Positions 19,288-28,427 of a DNA stretch of 64,000 nucleotides are shown piece by piece; position 1 is the first letter of the stretch; every line of letters starts with the position of its first letter. Position numbers and translations under genes: made by a program. The DNA comes from Bacillus sp. HSf4 (GTDB lineage: Bacteria; Bacillota; Bacilli; Bacillales; Bacillaceae): the NCBI RefSeq assembly GCF_029537375.1, contig NZ_CP120679.1, positions 4,259,501 to 4,323,500 of the forward strand, given 5' to 3'. The notes under the pieces are model-generated. The model saw only the letters and a list, made by a program, of their open reading frames with translations, was not told the origin of the DNA and did no database searches.

Positions 19288-20751
19288 TTAGTTAAAGTCA
19301 GGCGCCGGATATCTTGCGGTCACGACTTTTTTGCGCGTGTAGAAATCTACGCTGTCTTTTCCGTTGGCATGCAATGTACCGAAGAACGATGACTTCCAGC
19401 CTGAGAATGGGAAGAAGGCCATCGGAGCCGGTACACCCAGGTTGATGCCGAGCATGCCCGCATCGATGTTTTCGCGGAAATAGCGAATCGCATTCGAATT
19501 AGATGTGAAAAGGCACGCGCCGTTTGCAAATTCGGATTGGTTGGCGATCTCAACAGCTTCTTTTAAGTTTTTCACACGAATCACGGACAGTACCGGAGCA
19601 AAGATTTCATCTTTCCAAATCGTCATATCTGTTCTGACATTGTCAAAGATTGTCGGCCCGACAAAATAGCCATCATCCGTAACGTTTTCACGCCCGTCGC
19701 AAACAAGTCTCGCACCTTCTTCAATTCCTTTTTGGATGTAGCCGAACGTGCGTTTTTTGTTGTCTTCGCGGATGACCGGCCCTAAGAAGACGCCGTCATC
19801 AAGGCCGTTTCCGATTTTGACCTCGCCCGCTTTTTCAAGCAATTTCTCCATGAATTGATCGGCAATTCCTTCTTCCACGGTGACAACCGCACAGGCCATG
19901 CAGCGTTCGCCGGCAGAGCCGAAAGCCGCGCCGATGATATTTGTTACCGTATCTTCAAGATTGGCATCGTTCAGAACGATGGTGTGGTTTTTAGCGCCTG
20001 TCAACGATTGAACGCGTTTCAGATTTTCGCTTCCTTTTTTATAGACATATTCTCCGACCGGTTTGGAGCCGACGAATGAAATCGCTTTAATTTCAGGGTG
20101 TTCGAGAATGCCGTTCACCACATCATGCGCGCCGTATACCACATTAAATACGCCTTTTGGAAGCCCGGCTTCTTCAAACAGCTCAACAAGCTTCTCCGTC
20201 AAAAGCGGTGTACGCTCGGAAGGTTTCAGTATAAACGTGTTTCCTAAAGCGATGGCCATTGGGAACATCCAGCACGGAACCATCATCGGGAAATTGAAAG
20301 GCGCGATTCCGCCGACGACTCCGATCGGGTAGCGGTAGTTCGCAACTTCGACATCAGTTGCAATCGTCGCGAGTGAATCGCCCATCATCAAAGACGGAGC
20401 GCCCGCAGCAAACTCGACGTTTTCGATTCCGCGTCCCACTTCGCCCAGCGCTTCTTTTGTGTTTTTTCCATTTTCAATTGTAATGAGGCGGGCAAGCTCT
20501 TCTTTATGCTGAGTCAACAGCTGCTGAAAGTTAAATAAAATTCTCGCTCTCCGCGGCACGGCTACCTTCGACCATGTTTTAAACGCTTCAGCCGCTTTCT
20601 CCGCTGCATATTCTATATCCTCGCGCGTCGAGATCGGCACTTGACACAGCACTTCTTTTGTCGCAGGATTGACAACATCTTCATATTTATCGGTTTTGCT
20701 TTCAACCCATTCTCCATTGATATAGTTTTTTAACTTTCTGACTTCTGCCAT
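19288..20751 (-). CDS. iolA: IolA (MmsA), CoA-acylating malonate-semialdehyde dehydrogenase
   Basis: The first gene of the operon but the last pathway step: malonate semialdehyde to acetyl-CoA and CO2 with NAD+ and CoA; methylmalonate semialdehyde is also a substrate. The 487-aa ALDH-superfamily protein carries [15 protein letters not shown], the nucleotide-binding [12 protein letters not shown] and the catalytic cysteine in [12 protein letters not shown]. The start MAEVRKLKN at 20751 follows AAGGAGG by eight bases; 20 upstream codons are in frame but lack a site. The promoter and IolR operators lie 200-270 bases upstream. Confidence 0.95.
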   Translation of the reverse strand: MAEVRKLKNYINGEWVESKTDKYEDVVNPATKEVLCQVPISTREDIEYAAEKAAEAFKTWSKVAVPRRARILFNFQQLLTQHKEELARLITIENGKNTKEALGEVGRGIENVEFAAGAPSLMMGDSLATIATDVEVANYRYPIGVVGGIAPFNFPMMVPCWMFPMAIALGNTFILKPSERTPLLTEKLVELFEEAGLPKGVFNVVYGAHDVVNGILEHPEIKAISFVGSKPVGEYVYKKGSENLKRVQSLTGAKNHTIVLNDANLEDTVTNIIGAAFGSAGERCMACAVVTVEEGIADQFMEKLLEKAGEVKIGNGLDDGVFLGPVIREDNKKRTFGYIQKGIEEGARLVCDGRENVTDDGYFVGPTIFDNVRTDMTIWKDEIFAPVLSVIRVKNLKEAVEIANQSEFANGACLFTSNSNAIRYFRENIDAGMLGINLGVPAPMAFFPFSGWKSSFFGTLHANGKDSVDFYTRKKVVTARYPAPDFN

Positions 20752-20870
20752 TCTTATAACCTCCTTGAATATTAAACATCCACTGGTACAGATGGGGCAG
20801 GATCCAATCATTATGAATGAACTCGGGAATATCCCTTCATTACATAACCGATTTTTTGAAAAAGAGTTAA

Positions 20871-20885
20871 ATTAAACGCTTACAA
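20871..20885 (-). promoter_or_regulatory. cre-like site in the iolA leader
   Basis: The minus strand reads TTGTAAGCGTTTAAT, which fits the CcpA consensus WTGNAANCGNWNNCW at all fixed positions except the last C. It lies about 100 bases downstream of the predicted start of the iolA transcript. Catabolite repression of iol is established in B. subtilis; this particular site is inference. Confidence 0.45.
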
Positions 20886-20949
20886 AAACTTGACCAATAC
20901 AGCTTCGTCAAAAGAACCGCAACGTCATGACGTTTTATCTGGCCCCAAA

Positions 20950-20991
20950 AGTTTTGATTAATATTATCACGTTTTGGTCATTTCTTGGTTA
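20950..20991 (-). promoter_or_regulatory. IolR operator array at the iolA promoter
   Basis: Three copies of the IolR 11-mer (recalled as WRAYCAADARD) occur on the minus strand: TAACCAAGAAA at 20981-20991 (full match), and TGACCAAAACG at 20970-20980 and TAATCAAAACT at 20950-20960 (10 of 11 each). Two are directly adjacent, and the third begins 20 bases from the middle one. They cover the predicted transcription start. A further 10/11 copy, TGACCAATACA, is at 20891-20901 on the plus strand. Confidence 0.65.
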
Positions 20992-20992
20992 T

Positions 20993-21021
20993 ATTCTAAT
21001 CTGATCCTACCCATAAGTCAA
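20993..21021 (-). promoter_or_regulatory. Sigma-A promoter of iolA-J
   Basis: On the minus strand TTGACT (21016-21021) and TAGAAT (20993-20998) are separated by 17 bases. The IolR operators begin within and just downstream of the -10 region, as expected for repression. The leader of about 235 bases holds no gene that I can see. Confidence 0.7.
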
Positions 21022-21090
21022 TCACAAATAAATAAATTTTTTCTTTTATAATATTTGAAGAAAACCTTAAAACTATTTATATAAACATTG

Positions 21091-21096
21091 TATAAT
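21091..21096 (+). promoter_or_regulatory. Probable -10 element of the iolR promoter
   Basis: A perfect TATAAT stands upstream of iolR in an AT-rich stretch. The -35 element is poor (TTAAAA at 21067-21072, spacing 18). The IolR operators at 21156-21177 lie downstream of it. Confidence 0.45.
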
Positions 21097-21155
21097 AAAA
21101 AAGAATAGGGTAAATCTTGCAAAGTATAACCACCAATGTTATCATTTCTTAAGCA

Positions 21156-21177
21156 ATTATTGGTCAACTTTTGGTTT
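21156..21177 (-). promoter_or_regulatory. IolR operator pair upstream of iolR
   Basis: Two full matches to the IolR 11-mer on the minus strand are directly adjacent: TGACCAATAAT (21156-21166) and AAACCAAAAGT (21167-21177). Tandem 11-base spacing is the same as at the iolA promoter, which supports autoregulation of iolR-iolS. Confidence 0.65.
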
Positions 21178-21218
21178 TTTCATACCTAAATTAAAGTTTC
21201 TAGAAGGAGATTTTTGAT

Positions 21219-21974
21219 ATGAAATTAATGCGGATAAAGGAGATGGAAGAATACATTTTGACTAATGGCACCGTTTCATTAGATGAACTGTGCCAGGTCT
21301 TCAATGTCTCTAAAAACACGGTCAGACGCGATATCAACAAATTGACCGAAAAAGGAGTCATTAAAAAAGTATACGGCGGCGTAACAGCTATTGAAAAAAC
21401 GGCGTTGGTCCCTTTTGAAAACCGGACGATCCAAAACAAAGATGCGAAAACAAAAATAGCGCACTATGCTTCCCGTTTTATCGAGGACCATGACCTGATT
21501 TTCATCGATTCCGGAACAACGACACAATCTATTTTGGAAACTCTTGACCCAAATAAAAATGTAACCGTTTTAACGAACAGTCTGGATATCATCAATGCCG
21601 CCGCTGCCATGAAAAACATCAACTTGATCATCATCGGAAACAACTATAAACGGAAAACGCAGTCGTTTGTGGGAATGGATGACCCCAGCACTTTGGATAA
21701 ATACAATATTAACAAAGCTTTTATGTCAGCCACCGGAGCAACACTTACCCACGGTCTGACAAATTCCGACCTGCTTGAATATGAAATCAAAAAAAAGATT
21801 TCCGAAAAAGCAAAAGAAGTGTATTTATTGGCCGATCACACCAAATTCGGCAAATCCACTTTGCTGACATATGCGCATTTCGAAAGGCTGCATTGCATTG
21901 TAACATCAAAACCGCTCGATGAAGAATATAACAAATTTTGCAAAGAGCATAAAATTGAAATTCATCTGGCGTAG
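21219..21974 (+). CDS. iolR: IolR, DeoR-family repressor of the iol genes
   Basis: A 251-aa DeoR-type repressor. An N-terminal winged helix-turn-helix (residues ~4-55, with [20 protein letters not shown]) is followed by the DeoR sensor domain, which carries the D-S-G-T-T phosphate-binding loop (FIDSGTTTQ) and KTQSFVGMD. It should bind the adjacent operators and be released by the IolC product DKGP, as established for B. subtilis IolR. ATG follows AGAAGGAGA. It is divergent from iolA and cotranscribed with iolS. Confidence 0.93.
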   Translation: MKLMRIKEMEEYILTNGTVSLDELCQVFNVSKNTVRRDINKLTEKGVIKKVYGGVTAIEKTALVPFENRTIQNKDAKTKIAHYASRFIEDHDLIFIDSGTTTQSILETLDPNKNVTVLTNSLDIINAAAAMKNINLIIIGNNYKRKTQSFVGMDDPSTLDKYNINKAFMSATGATLTHGLTNSDLLEYEIKKKISEKAKEVYLLADHTKFGKSTLLTYAHFERLHCIVTSKPLDEEYNKFCKEHKIEIHLA

Positions 21975-21997
21975 CATTTATAGTAAAAGTGAGCTGC

Positions 21998-22027
21998 TTG
22001 GCCGGCATGATGAAAACGGCCGGCCAA
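21998..22027. repeat. Inverted repeat between iolR and iolS
   Basis: TTGGCCGGC (21998-22006) and GCCGGCCAA (22019-22027) are perfect complements around a 12-base loop. The T content after it is low (TCATTTATCTTT), so it may be a weak attenuator or an mRNA-stabilising hairpin rather than a full terminator. Confidence 0.5.
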
Positions 22028-22054
22028 TCATTTATCTTTCAGGAGGGGAAAAAA

Positions 22055-22990
22055 GTGCAAAAAGTAAGAATTGGCAAGTCAGATCTTCAAGTATTTCCGA
22101 TTGGTTTAGGCACGAATGCAGTAGGAGGCCACAACCTTTACCCGAATCTCAATGAAGAAACGGGCAAAGAGCTGGTGCGGGAAGCGATCAAGAATGGCGT
22201 GAATTTCCTGGACACCGCCTACATATATGGAATCGGCCGCTCTGAAGAGCTCATCGGTGAAGTCCTGCGCGAATTTAACCGCGAAGATGTGGTCATCGCC
22301 ACAAAGGCCGCTCATAGAAAAGAAGGGGACGACTTTGTCTTTGACAACTCTCCGGCATTTTTGAAGAAATCCGTGGACGAAAGCCTAAAACGTCTGCAAA
22401 CAGACTACATTGACCTTTTCTATATCCATTTCCCTGATGAAAAAACACCGAAAGACGAAGCCGTCGGAGCCCTTCACGAGCTGAAGCAGGAAGGAAAAAT
22501 CAGATCGATCGGCGTCTCCAATTTCTCCCTCGAACAGCTGAAAGAAGCGAACAAGGACGGACTGGTCGATGTTCTGCAGGGTGAATACAACCTGCTAAAC
22601 AGGGAAGCTGAAACGACATTCTTCCCGTATACACAGGAGCACAACATTTCGTTCGTTCCGTTTTTCCCGCTCGTATCCGGTTTATTGGCTGGAAAATACA
22701 CCGAAAATACAACATTCCCTGAAGGCGACCTTCGAAGAGAAATGGAAAATTTCCAAGGCGACCGTTTTAAAGAAAACATCAAAAAAGTGAATCAGCTCGC
22801 TCCAATTGCTGAAAAACACAATGTCGGCATCGCTCATGTCGTGCTGGCTTGGTACTTGGCAAGACCGGAAATCGATATTTTAATTCCTGGTGCGAAACGG
22901 GCCGATCAGTTGATCGACAACTTAAAAACGGCGAAAATCAACCTTTCCGAAGATGATTTTGCCTTTATCGATCAATTGTTTGCGCGCTAA
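22055..22990 (+). CDS. iolS: IolS, aldo-keto reductase
   Basis: A 311-aa NADPH-dependent aldo-keto reductase; its role in inositol metabolism is unclear even in B. subtilis. The catalytic tetrad is recognisable: Asp and Tyr in FLDTAYIYG, Lys in VIATKAA and His in FYIHFPD. The cofactor-site motif SIGVSNFS and a C-terminal [13 protein letters not shown] are present. The GTG at 22055 has CAGGAGGGG eight bases before it; the longer frame from 21989 has no binding site. The sequence is close to recalled B. subtilis IolS. Confidence 0.92.
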   Translation: MQKVRIGKSDLQVFPIGLGTNAVGGHNLYPNLNEETGKELVREAIKNGVNFLDTAYIYGIGRSEELIGEVLREFNREDVVIATKAAHRKEGDDFVFDNSPAFLKKSVDESLKRLQTDYIDLFYIHFPDEKTPKDEAVGALHELKQEGKIRSIGVSNFSLEQLKEANKDGLVDVLQGEYNLLNREAETTFFPYTQEHNISFVPFFPLVSGLLAGKYTENTTFPEGDLRREMENFQGDRFKENIKKVNQLAPIAEKHNVGIAHVVLAWYLARPEIDILIPGAKRADQLIDNLKTAKINLSEDDFAFIDQLFAR

Positions 22991-22999
22991 ACCACTGTT

Positions 23000-23030
23000 A
23001 AAAAACCTATCTGCTAAGATAGGTTTTTTT
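23000..23030 (+). terminator. Terminator after iolS
   Basis: A stem of AACCTATCT/AGATAGGTT type (23004-23012 with 23017-23025) has a four-base loop and is followed by T's to 23030. An A run precedes it, so it could work in both directions. Confidence 0.85.
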
Positions 23031-23041
23031 CACGAAAACAA

Positions 23042-23069
23042 TTGACAGCGCTTCCATTTCTGATATGAT
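23042..23069 (+). promoter_or_regulatory. glpQT promoter with overlapping cre-like site
   Basis: TTGACA (23042-23047) and TATGAT (23064-23069) are 16 bases apart. The bases 23042-23056 (TTGACAGCGCTTCCA) also match the cre consensus with one mismatch, so CcpA would occlude the -35 element. Catabolite repression of glpTQ is known in B. subtilis. Confidence 0.6.
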
Positions 23070-23094
23070 AGGAAAGAAGTTAATAAGAGTGACG

Positions 23095-23157
23095 GAGAAA
23101 ACAGGAGATCCACTACAAGAACCTTAGATTGAGAGGTTTTTTTGTGGATCTTTTTTC
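23095..23157 (+). promoter_or_regulatory. GlpP-type antitermination leader of glpQT
   Basis: A long hairpin has AGATCCAC (23106-23113) pairing with GTGGATCT (23144-23151) and ends in a T run: a terminator between promoter and first gene. A small inner stem, AACCT/AGGTT (23120-23124 with 23134-23138), is enclosed. B. subtilis glp operons carry such leader terminators, opened by GlpP with glycerol-3-phosphate. Identification of the ligand protein is by analogy. Confidence 0.65.
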
Positions 23158-23243
23158 TTTGTCCGAAGAGGAGGGAAGTCGGCCATGTAAAAAAGCAAAT
23201 TCACGTGCAAACAGCAAAACAATCTGAAAGGAGAGATGATATC

Positions 23244-24134
23244 ATGAAACGATTTTTCCGAAATGCTGTCATGACGGCCGCGCTGATTGGAGCGGGTTTC
23301 GGCGCCGGGATTCATGCTGAAGCAGCCGCACCGGCCCACAAGCAGCTTAACCCGAATCACATTTTAAATGTCGCCCACCGCGGTGCATCCGGGCACGCGC
23401 CTGAACATACCCTCTTGGCTTATGAGCTTGGGCAAAAAATGAAAGGCGATTACATAGAAATCGATCTGCAAATGACAAAAGACGGCGAACTGGTTGCGAT
23501 GCATGATGAAACATTGGACCGTACCACCAATGGAACCGGGTATGTCAAAGACTATACGCTGGAGGAAATCAAAAAGCTTGATGCCGGCTCCTGGTTTAAT
23601 GAAAAGTATCCTGAACTGGCCAAGCCGGTATATGCCGGGCTCAAAGTTCCTACTCTCGAGGAAGTGATCCAAAGGTTCGGCAAAAGCGCGCGTTATTATA
23701 TTGAAACGAAATCGCCCGAAGTCTACGACCACATGGAAGAAAAATTGCTGGATATCCTTGATCAGTACAAATTAACAGGACCTAATCTTCGTTCAAGCAA
23801 AGTCATCATACAATCCTTTAGTCCGGAAAGCTTAAAAATCATTCATCAAGCAAACCCCAACATTCCGCTTGTGCAATTGTTGTGGTATGACAAACCCGCT
23901 TCCATCACGGATGCTGAACTGGAGGCATATCAATCATACAGCGTCGGCCTCGGCATGAACTATGACCGCATCGATCAAGCGTATGTTCAAAAAGTACGGA
24001 GCCACGGGTTGTTGATCCATCCGTATACCGTGAATGAAAAAGAGGACATGAAGAGACTGCTCGATTGGGGCGTGACGGGAATGTTCACCAATTTCCCCGA
24101 CCGTCTTCAAGAGGTTTTAAATGACAACCAGTAA
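23244..24134 (+). CDS. glpQ: GlpQ, secreted glycerophosphodiester phosphodiesterase
   Basis: GlpQ hydrolyses glycerophosphodiesters, and in B. subtilis also glycerol teichoic acid, to glycerol-3-phosphate, which GlpT then takes up. The 296-aa precursor has a signal peptide (cleavage probably after AEA near residue 27) and the GDPD domain: [14 protein letters not shown] with the catalytic histidine, [24 protein letters not shown] with the second histidine and calcium ligands, and [11 protein letters not shown] at 23244 follows AAAGGAG. It is first in a two-gene operon with glpT; I recall the opposite order in B. subtilis. Confidence 0.93.
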   Translation: MKRFFRNAVMTAALIGAGFGAGIHAEAAAPAHKQLNPNHILNVAHRGASGHAPEHTLLAYELGQKMKGDYIEIDLQMTKDGELVAMHDETLDRTTNGTGYVKDYTLEEIKKLDAGSWFNEKYPELAKPVYAGLKVPTLEEVIQRFGKSARYYIETKSPEVYDHMEEKLLDILDQYKLTGPNLRSSKVIIQSFSPESLKIIHQANPNIPLVQLLWYDKPASITDAELEAYQSYSVGLGMNYDRIDQAYVQKVRSHGLLIHPYTVNEKEDMKRLLDWGVTGMFTNFPDRLQEVLNDNQ

Positions 24135-24155
24135 TCGATAAGAAGGAGAAAGACC

Positions 24156-25517
24156 ATGCTTAAACTGTTTAAACCTGCTCCGCCGATTGAAAGATTGCCG
24201 GAAGAAAGAATTGATCCTGAATACAAGAAACTCAGACTGCAAGTGTTTCTCGGTATTTTCATCGGCTATGCGGCGTACTATTTGATTCGCAAAAACTTCT
24301 CGCTTGCCATGCCTTATTTGATTGAAGAAGGATTTTCAAAATCGGCGCTCGGTTTTGCTTTATCCGCACTTTCGATTTCCTACGGGCTCAGCAAATTTGT
24401 GATGGCCACCATATCGGACAGAAGCAATCCGAGAATGTTTCTGCCGGCGGGACTGATTCTTTCCGCCGTTATCAGCCTGCTGATGGGGTTTGTTCCGTTC
24501 TTTACCTCATCCATCGCCATTATGTTTATCATGCTGTTTTTAAATGGCTGGTTTCAGGGAATGGGATGGCCGCCATCAGGACGCGTCCTTGTTCACTGGT
24601 TTAGTGTCAGTGAAAGGGGAAATAAAACGGCGATCTGGAATGTCGCCCACAATGTCGGCGGAGGGCTGATGGCGCCAATCGCCGTCGCAGGCGTGGCTGC
24701 CTTCTCCGGAATCGCGGGGAACTCTGTGACAGGCTATGAAGGGGTCTTTATTCTGCCGGCACTCGTCGCCATTGTCGTTGCCTTGATTAGTTACCTGCTG
24801 ATTCGCGACACTCCGCAATCGGTCGGGTTGCCGCCGATCGAAGAATATCGCAATGATTATTCAAGCAAAGAGAAAAAAACGTTTGAAACGGAATTATCGA
24901 CAAAAGACATCCTTTTCAAATATGTGCTCAATAACAAATGGGTATGGGCTATCGCGCTCGCAAACATTTTTGTCTACTTCGTCCGCTACGGCGTCTTAGA
25001 CTGGGCGCCGACCTATTTAAGCGAAGAAAAAGGATTTGATATGAGCAAATCCAGTGTCGCCTATTTTCTGTATGAGTGGGCAGGCATTCCGGGCACCCTG
25101 CTTTGCGGCTGGATTTCGGATAAATGGTTTAAGGGGCGCCGGGGGCCTGCTGGCTTTGTCTTTATGCTCGGGGTATTGATCGCCGTGCTTGTCTACTGGT
25201 TCAATCCGGCGGGCAATCCGATGATCGACATGGCTTCATTAATTGCCATCGGCTTCCTCATCTACGGCCCGGTCATGCTGATCGGTCTGCAGGCGCTTGA
25301 CTTTGTTCCGAAAAAAGCCGCCGGGACTGCGGCAGGATTAACCGGCCTGTTCGGCTACTTGGGCGGAACCCTGACAGCAAACGCCTTAATGGGGGTTATC
25401 GTTGATGCATCCGGCTGGGATGCGGGATTCACTCTGCTCACAGCTTCATGCGCCATTGCGGCCATCATCTTCGCCATGACTTGGAATGTAAGGGGTCAAG
25501 AAGTCGTCAAACATTAA
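24156..25517 (+). CDS. glpT: GlpT, glycerol-3-phosphate transporter
   Basis: A 453-aa MFS organophosphate:phosphate antiporter with about 12 transmembrane helices. The family motif is visible in [15 protein letters not shown] (helix 1, with the phosphate-binding arginine), in [20 protein letters not shown], and in [12 protein letters not shown]. It imports the glycerol-3-phosphate released by GlpQ. The start has AGAAGGAGA about eight bases upstream, and the gene lies 21 bases after glpQ, so both share the GlpP-type leader. Confidence 0.93.
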   Translation: MLKLFKPAPPIERLPEERIDPEYKKLRLQVFLGIFIGYAAYYLIRKNFSLAMPYLIEEGFSKSALGFALSALSISYGLSKFVMATISDRSNPRMFLPAGLILSAVISLLMGFVPFFTSSIAIMFIMLFLNGWFQGMGWPPSGRVLVHWFSVSERGNKTAIWNVAHNVGGGLMAPIAVAGVAAFSGIAGNSVTGYEGVFILPALVAIVVALISYLLIRDTPQSVGLPPIEEYRNDYSSKEKKTFETELSTKDILFKYVLNNKWVWAIALANIFVYFVRYGVLDWAPTYLSEEKGFDMSKSSVAYFLYEWAGIPGTLLCGWISDKWFKGRRGPAGFVFMLGVLIAVLVYWFNPAGNPMIDMASLIAIGFLIYGPVMLIGLQALDFVPKKAAGTAAGLTGLFGYLGGTLTANALMGVIVDASGWDAGFTLLTASCAIAAIIFAMTWNVRGQEVVKH

Positions 25518-25529
25518 TTTCACAAAAAA

Positions 25530-25568
25530 AGATCCGTCTCTAAACTCCTGAGACGGATCTTCTTTGTG
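25530..25568 (+). terminator. Terminator after glpT
   Basis: GATCCGTCTC (25531-25540) pairs perfectly with GAGACGGATC (25550-25559) over a 9-base loop. The pairing can extend through the flanking CACAAA/TTTGTG. The T tract is interrupted (TTCTTTGTG). Confidence 0.75.
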
Positions 25569-25857
25569 ATTTCCATGGTTTTTATGGTTTATTCATGCTA
25601 TTTAAGACAACCAATTTAAGTCAGTTCGTGTTTTGTTCCTTGTGGACTTGCCGTTCTCCCCATGGACCATATCTTTTTCTTGGAACAGTCATTTTGTCGT
25701 AAGGATCAGTCACCGGTGACAGCAGCAGCCCCGGTACACCCAGCCGATAAAAAACGAAAGCAATGACTGCTCATTGTTTCCTTCTGGGATGTTCTGCTGA
25801 ATACGAGCAAAGTAAAATGAACAATAGATTCAGCTTCATAAGGGCGGGGGTGAGAGT

Positions 25858-26028
25858 ATGGCAGTTGAAAGCGCAATCCAACTCATGCTTATTTTCGGCA
25901 TTTTGATTGTGGCCACCATGTCATCAGACAAAAAAAGTAAGACCGTCCTGGCCGCTAAACGAAGACGATCTTACTTTCAGGCTGAAGCTGACTCCTTTAC
26001 AGGAGCTATTCTATTGTCGATCGGTTAG
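25858..26028 (+). CDS. Small holin-like peptide, candidate type I toxin
   Basis: A 56-codon frame starts with ATG behind a strong GGGGGTGA site. It begins MAVESAIQLMLIFGILIVAT, then MSSDKK: a short membrane helix with the E-x3-LM-x2-FG-x-LI pattern I associate with Bacillus holin-like toxins (TxpA/BsrG/BsrE type), followed by a basic stretch. Those toxins are usually 26-38 aa and end in D-K-K-K. Here one more A in the A7 run (25930-25936) would give exactly that end at 27 aa, so the 56-codon frame may result from a one-base deletion. A hairpin with an antisense T7 run sits at the same place. It is not an obvious chance frame, but it is unproven. Confidence 0.5.
   Translation: MAVESAIQLMLIFGILIVATMSSDKKSKTVLAAKRRRSYFQAEADSFTGAILLSIG
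25930..25975 (-). terminator. Terminator-like hairpin antisense to the toxin gene
   Basis: On the minus strand AGTAAGA...GTC (from 25975) pairs with GAC...TCTTACT (to 25936) and is followed by seven T's (A run 25930-25936). This would end an antisense RNA that overlaps the 3' part of the toxin frame, as in type I systems. I could not find a convincing antisense promoter; a 14-bp palindrome ATGCTCAGGAGCAT lies at 26047-26060. Confidence 0.45.
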
Positions 26029-26125
26029 ATGTTCCCGCTACTATAATGCTCAGGAGCATATTCAATATATAAGGTTCAAAAACAAAATTAGGCTGTCGTG
26101 AATTTTAGAAAACCGGTCAGCCGTT

Positions 26126-28006
26126 TTAGGCCATCACTTTGCATATATCATTCGTAAACTCGACAGGGTCGTCGATCGGCAGGCCTTCGATCAGCAGCGC
26201 TTGGTTGTAGAGAAGACCGGTGTATAAGCTGAACTTTTCTTTATCGTTTTCAAACGCGGCCTGCAATGTGTCAAATACCTCGTGATTTGTATTGATCTCA
26301 AGCACTTTATCCGCTTTGACATGCTGATTATCAGGCATCGCATTTAGAATTTTTTCCATCTCAATGGTGACTTCGCCGTCAGCCGCGAGACATACGGAAT
26401 GGGTTTTTAATCGTTTTGACGGCCTGACGTTTTTCACCTTGCCTGATAAAATGTTTTTCATTTCCTCAAACAGCTCTTTATATTGGTTCTCATCTGCATC
26501 TGATTGGTTTTGATCATCTTCTGATTCAATACCAAGGTCTCCGCTTGATACGGATTTAAATTCTTTTTCTTCGTAATTCGCCAGCATTTTGATGGCAAAT
26601 TCATCGATATCTTCCGTGAAATATAAAATTTCATAGCCTTTCTCAGACACAAGCTCTGTCTGTGGAAGCTTTTCAATCCGCTCATACGATTCGCCAGACG
26701 CATAATAAATATATTTCTGATCCTCAGGCATTCTTGACACATACTCATCAAGCGTCACAAGCTTTTTCTCTTTGGACGAGTAGAACATTAAGAGGTCCTT
26801 CAGCACGTCTTTGTTGGCGCCGAAATCATTGTAGATGCCGAACTTAAGCTGTCTGCCGAATGATTGGTAAAAAGCCTCATACGTGTCGCGGTTGTTTTTC
26901 AGCAGGCTTTTCAGCTCGTTTTTGATTTTCTTGCTGATGTTTTTGGCGATCAGCTTCAGCTGCCTGTCATGCTGGAGCATCTCTCTTGAGATGTTGAGGG
27001 ATAAATCCTCTGAATCGACCATACCCTTGACAAAGCTGAAATGATCCGGAAGCAGATCCGGGCATTTGTTCATGATCAACACGCCGTTTGAGTACAGCTC
27101 CAAGCCCTTCTCGAATTCTTTTGAATAGTAGTTAAACGGAATGTTTTCCGGAATAAACAGGATCGCCTGGTATCTCACCGCACCGTCGACGCTCGTATGG
27201 ATATGGGCGAGAGGCTTGTCAAATCCGTAGTGCTTTTCCGCATAAAACGCTTCATAATCCTCATCTGTCAGCTCGGTTTTATTCTTTCGCCAAATCGGCA
27301 CCATGCTGTTGACCGTCTGTTCTTCCTGAACTTCTTCAAATTCATTTTCGGCGTCCTCTTTCGGCTTGTTGACGGTGACATCCATCTTGATCGGATAGCG
27401 GATGAAATCAGAGTATGTTTTGATGATGTTTTTCAGCCGATGGACTTCCAAGTATTCTTCATATTGTTCATCCTCAGTGTTCTCTTTCAGCTTCAAAATG
27501 ACATCTGTTCCGACCGATTCCTTTGTGCACGGCTCAATCGTGTAGCCGTCCGCCCCGGCGGACTCCCATTTATACGCCTCATCACTGCCGAGCGCCTTTG
27601 TGATGACAGTGACAACATCAGCCACCATAAAAGCGGCGTAAAAGCCGACGCCGAACTGGCCGATGATATCGTGCCCGTCTTTCGGTTCATTTTCATGTTT
27701 AAACGTAAGGGAGCCGCTTTTGGCGATCGTTCCAAGGTGCTCCTCGAGCTCTTCCTTTGTCATGCCGATCCCGGTGTCCGATACGGTCAGTGTTCTGTTT
27801 TGTTTGTCGGCCGAGATTTTAATGTAATAATCATCTTTGTTAAACGTCAAAGCGTCGTCTGTGAGCGCTTTATAGTAAATTTTGTCGATGGCATCGCTCG
27901 CATTTGAAACAAGCTCTCTTAAGAAGACCTCCCTTTGGGAATAAATCGAGTTGATCATGATGTCCAGCAATCTTTTAGACTCTGCTTTAAATTCTTTTTT
28001 AGCCAC
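26126..28006 (-). CDS. htpG: HtpG, Hsp90 chaperone
   Basis: The 626-aa bacterial Hsp90 is an ATP-dependent dimeric chaperone of the cytoplasm. The N-terminal GHKL ATPase has [12 protein letters not shown] (Bergerat motif), DTGIGM and the lid/GFYAAF region ([14 protein letters not shown]). The middle domain includes [10 protein letters not shown], with the conserved arginine that reaches the ATP, and a C-terminal dimerisation domain follows. Length equals B. subtilis HtpG. The start is GTG with AAAGGAGAG about nine bases upstream. In B. subtilis, htpG also lies near iol. Confidence 0.95.
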   Translation of the reverse strand: MAKKEFKAESKRLLDIMINSIYSQREVFLRELVSNASDAIDKIYYKALTDDALTFNKDDYYIKISADKQNRTLTVSDTGIGMTKEELEEHLGTIAKSGSLTFKHENEPKDGHDIIGQFGVGFYAAFMVADVVTVITKALGSDEAYKWESAGADGYTIEPCTKESVGTDVILKLKENTEDEQYEEYLEVHRLKNIIKTYSDFIRYPIKMDVTVNKPKEDAENEFEEVQEEQTVNSMVPIWRKNKTELTDEDYEAFYAEKHYGFDKPLAHIHTSVDGAVRYQAILFIPENIPFNYYSKEFEKGLELYSNGVLIMNKCPDLLPDHFSFVKGMVDSEDLSLNISREMLQHDRQLKLIAKNISKKIKNELKSLLKNNRDTYEAFYQSFGRQLKFGIYNDFGANKDVLKDLLMFYSSKEKKLVTLDEYVSRMPEDQKYIYYASGESYERIEKLPQTELVSEKGYEILYFTEDIDEFAIKMLANYEEKEFKSVSSGDLGIESEDDQNQSDADENQYKELFEEMKNILSGKVKNVRPSKRLKTHSVCLAADGEVTIEMEKILNAMPDNQHVKADKVLEINTNHEVFDTLQAAFENDKEKFSLYTGLLYNQALLIEGLPIDDPVEFTNDICKVMA

Positions 28007-28115
28007 CTGTTCTCTCTCCTTTTTGATTGAAGAATATGTAGATCAATGGTTGCTCTTTTGTTCACATCTTAAATATCACACCGCATAGCGGATGTCAATA
28101 TATAGGCATGCCGGA

Positions 28116-28144
28116 TTGACATCCCGCCTCCTTCTTCATATAAT
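28116..28144 (+). promoter_or_regulatory. Consensus sigma-A promoter of the ABC-F gene
   Basis: TTGACA (28116-28121) and TATAAT (28139-28144) are 17 bases apart: a perfect consensus promoter. It stands 290 bases before the ABC-F start codon, leaving a long leader. Confidence 0.85.
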
Positions 28145-28185
28145 TTGATGTGAAGGAAATGTTAACTAAAATGAGGTGGAAAGGA

Positions 28186-28227
28186 ATGGAAATCTTATCA
28201 ACTGTTCTTATTAGAGATTTGGCTTAA
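28186..28227 (+). CDS. 13-aa leader peptide of the ABC-F gene
   Basis: A short frame, MEILSTVLIRDLA, starts with ATG six bases after AGGTGG, about 35 bases from the predicted transcription start. Its last codons form one arm of a hairpin (GAGAT..GGCTT with AAGCC ATCTC, about 28214-28264). A terminator follows further on. This is the layout of drug-responsive ribosome-mediated attenuation, known for ABC-F genes such as vmlR. Translation of the peptide is inferred. Confidence 0.6.
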   Translation: MEILSTVLIRDLA

Positions 28228-28315
28228 GATGGGAGAAGTCTGCCCTTTTTTAGAAAGCCATCTCGTGAACAGTTTGATACGGTTTCAAATCCTTTCTTGC
28301 TATATTTGATATGTA

Positions 28316-28350
28316 GTGGGTAAGGTGTGTTCGCCTTACCCGCTTTTTTA
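28316..28350 (+). terminator. Leader terminator (attenuator) of the ABC-F gene
   Basis: GGGTAAGG (28318-28325) pairs with CCTTACCC (28334-28341), extendable at both ends, and is followed by seven T's. It stands between the promoter and the ABC-F start codon with no gene other than the leader peptide before it, so most transcripts should end here unless antiterminated. Confidence 0.8.
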
Positions 28351-28427
28351 TACAACAGGATATTGATGGTTCACGCTGTTCTCTTTAGATGGCTTATGTT
28401 GAAAAAAGCCAAAAGGAGAGAATCACC

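Noticed and set aside
25907..26101. 64-codon plus-strand frame between glpT and htpG
   Set aside because: No ribosome site and unlikely composition; the overlapping frame at 25858 has a strong site and a toxin-like N-terminus.
26100..26131. Terminator after htpG
   Set aside because: AAAACGG/CCGGTTTT-type pairing is possible but imperfect and lacks a T run; not strong enough to list.
27197..27907. 236-codon plus-strand frame opposite htpG
   Set aside because: Shadow of a highly conserved Hsp90 gene on the other strand; no credible start signal.
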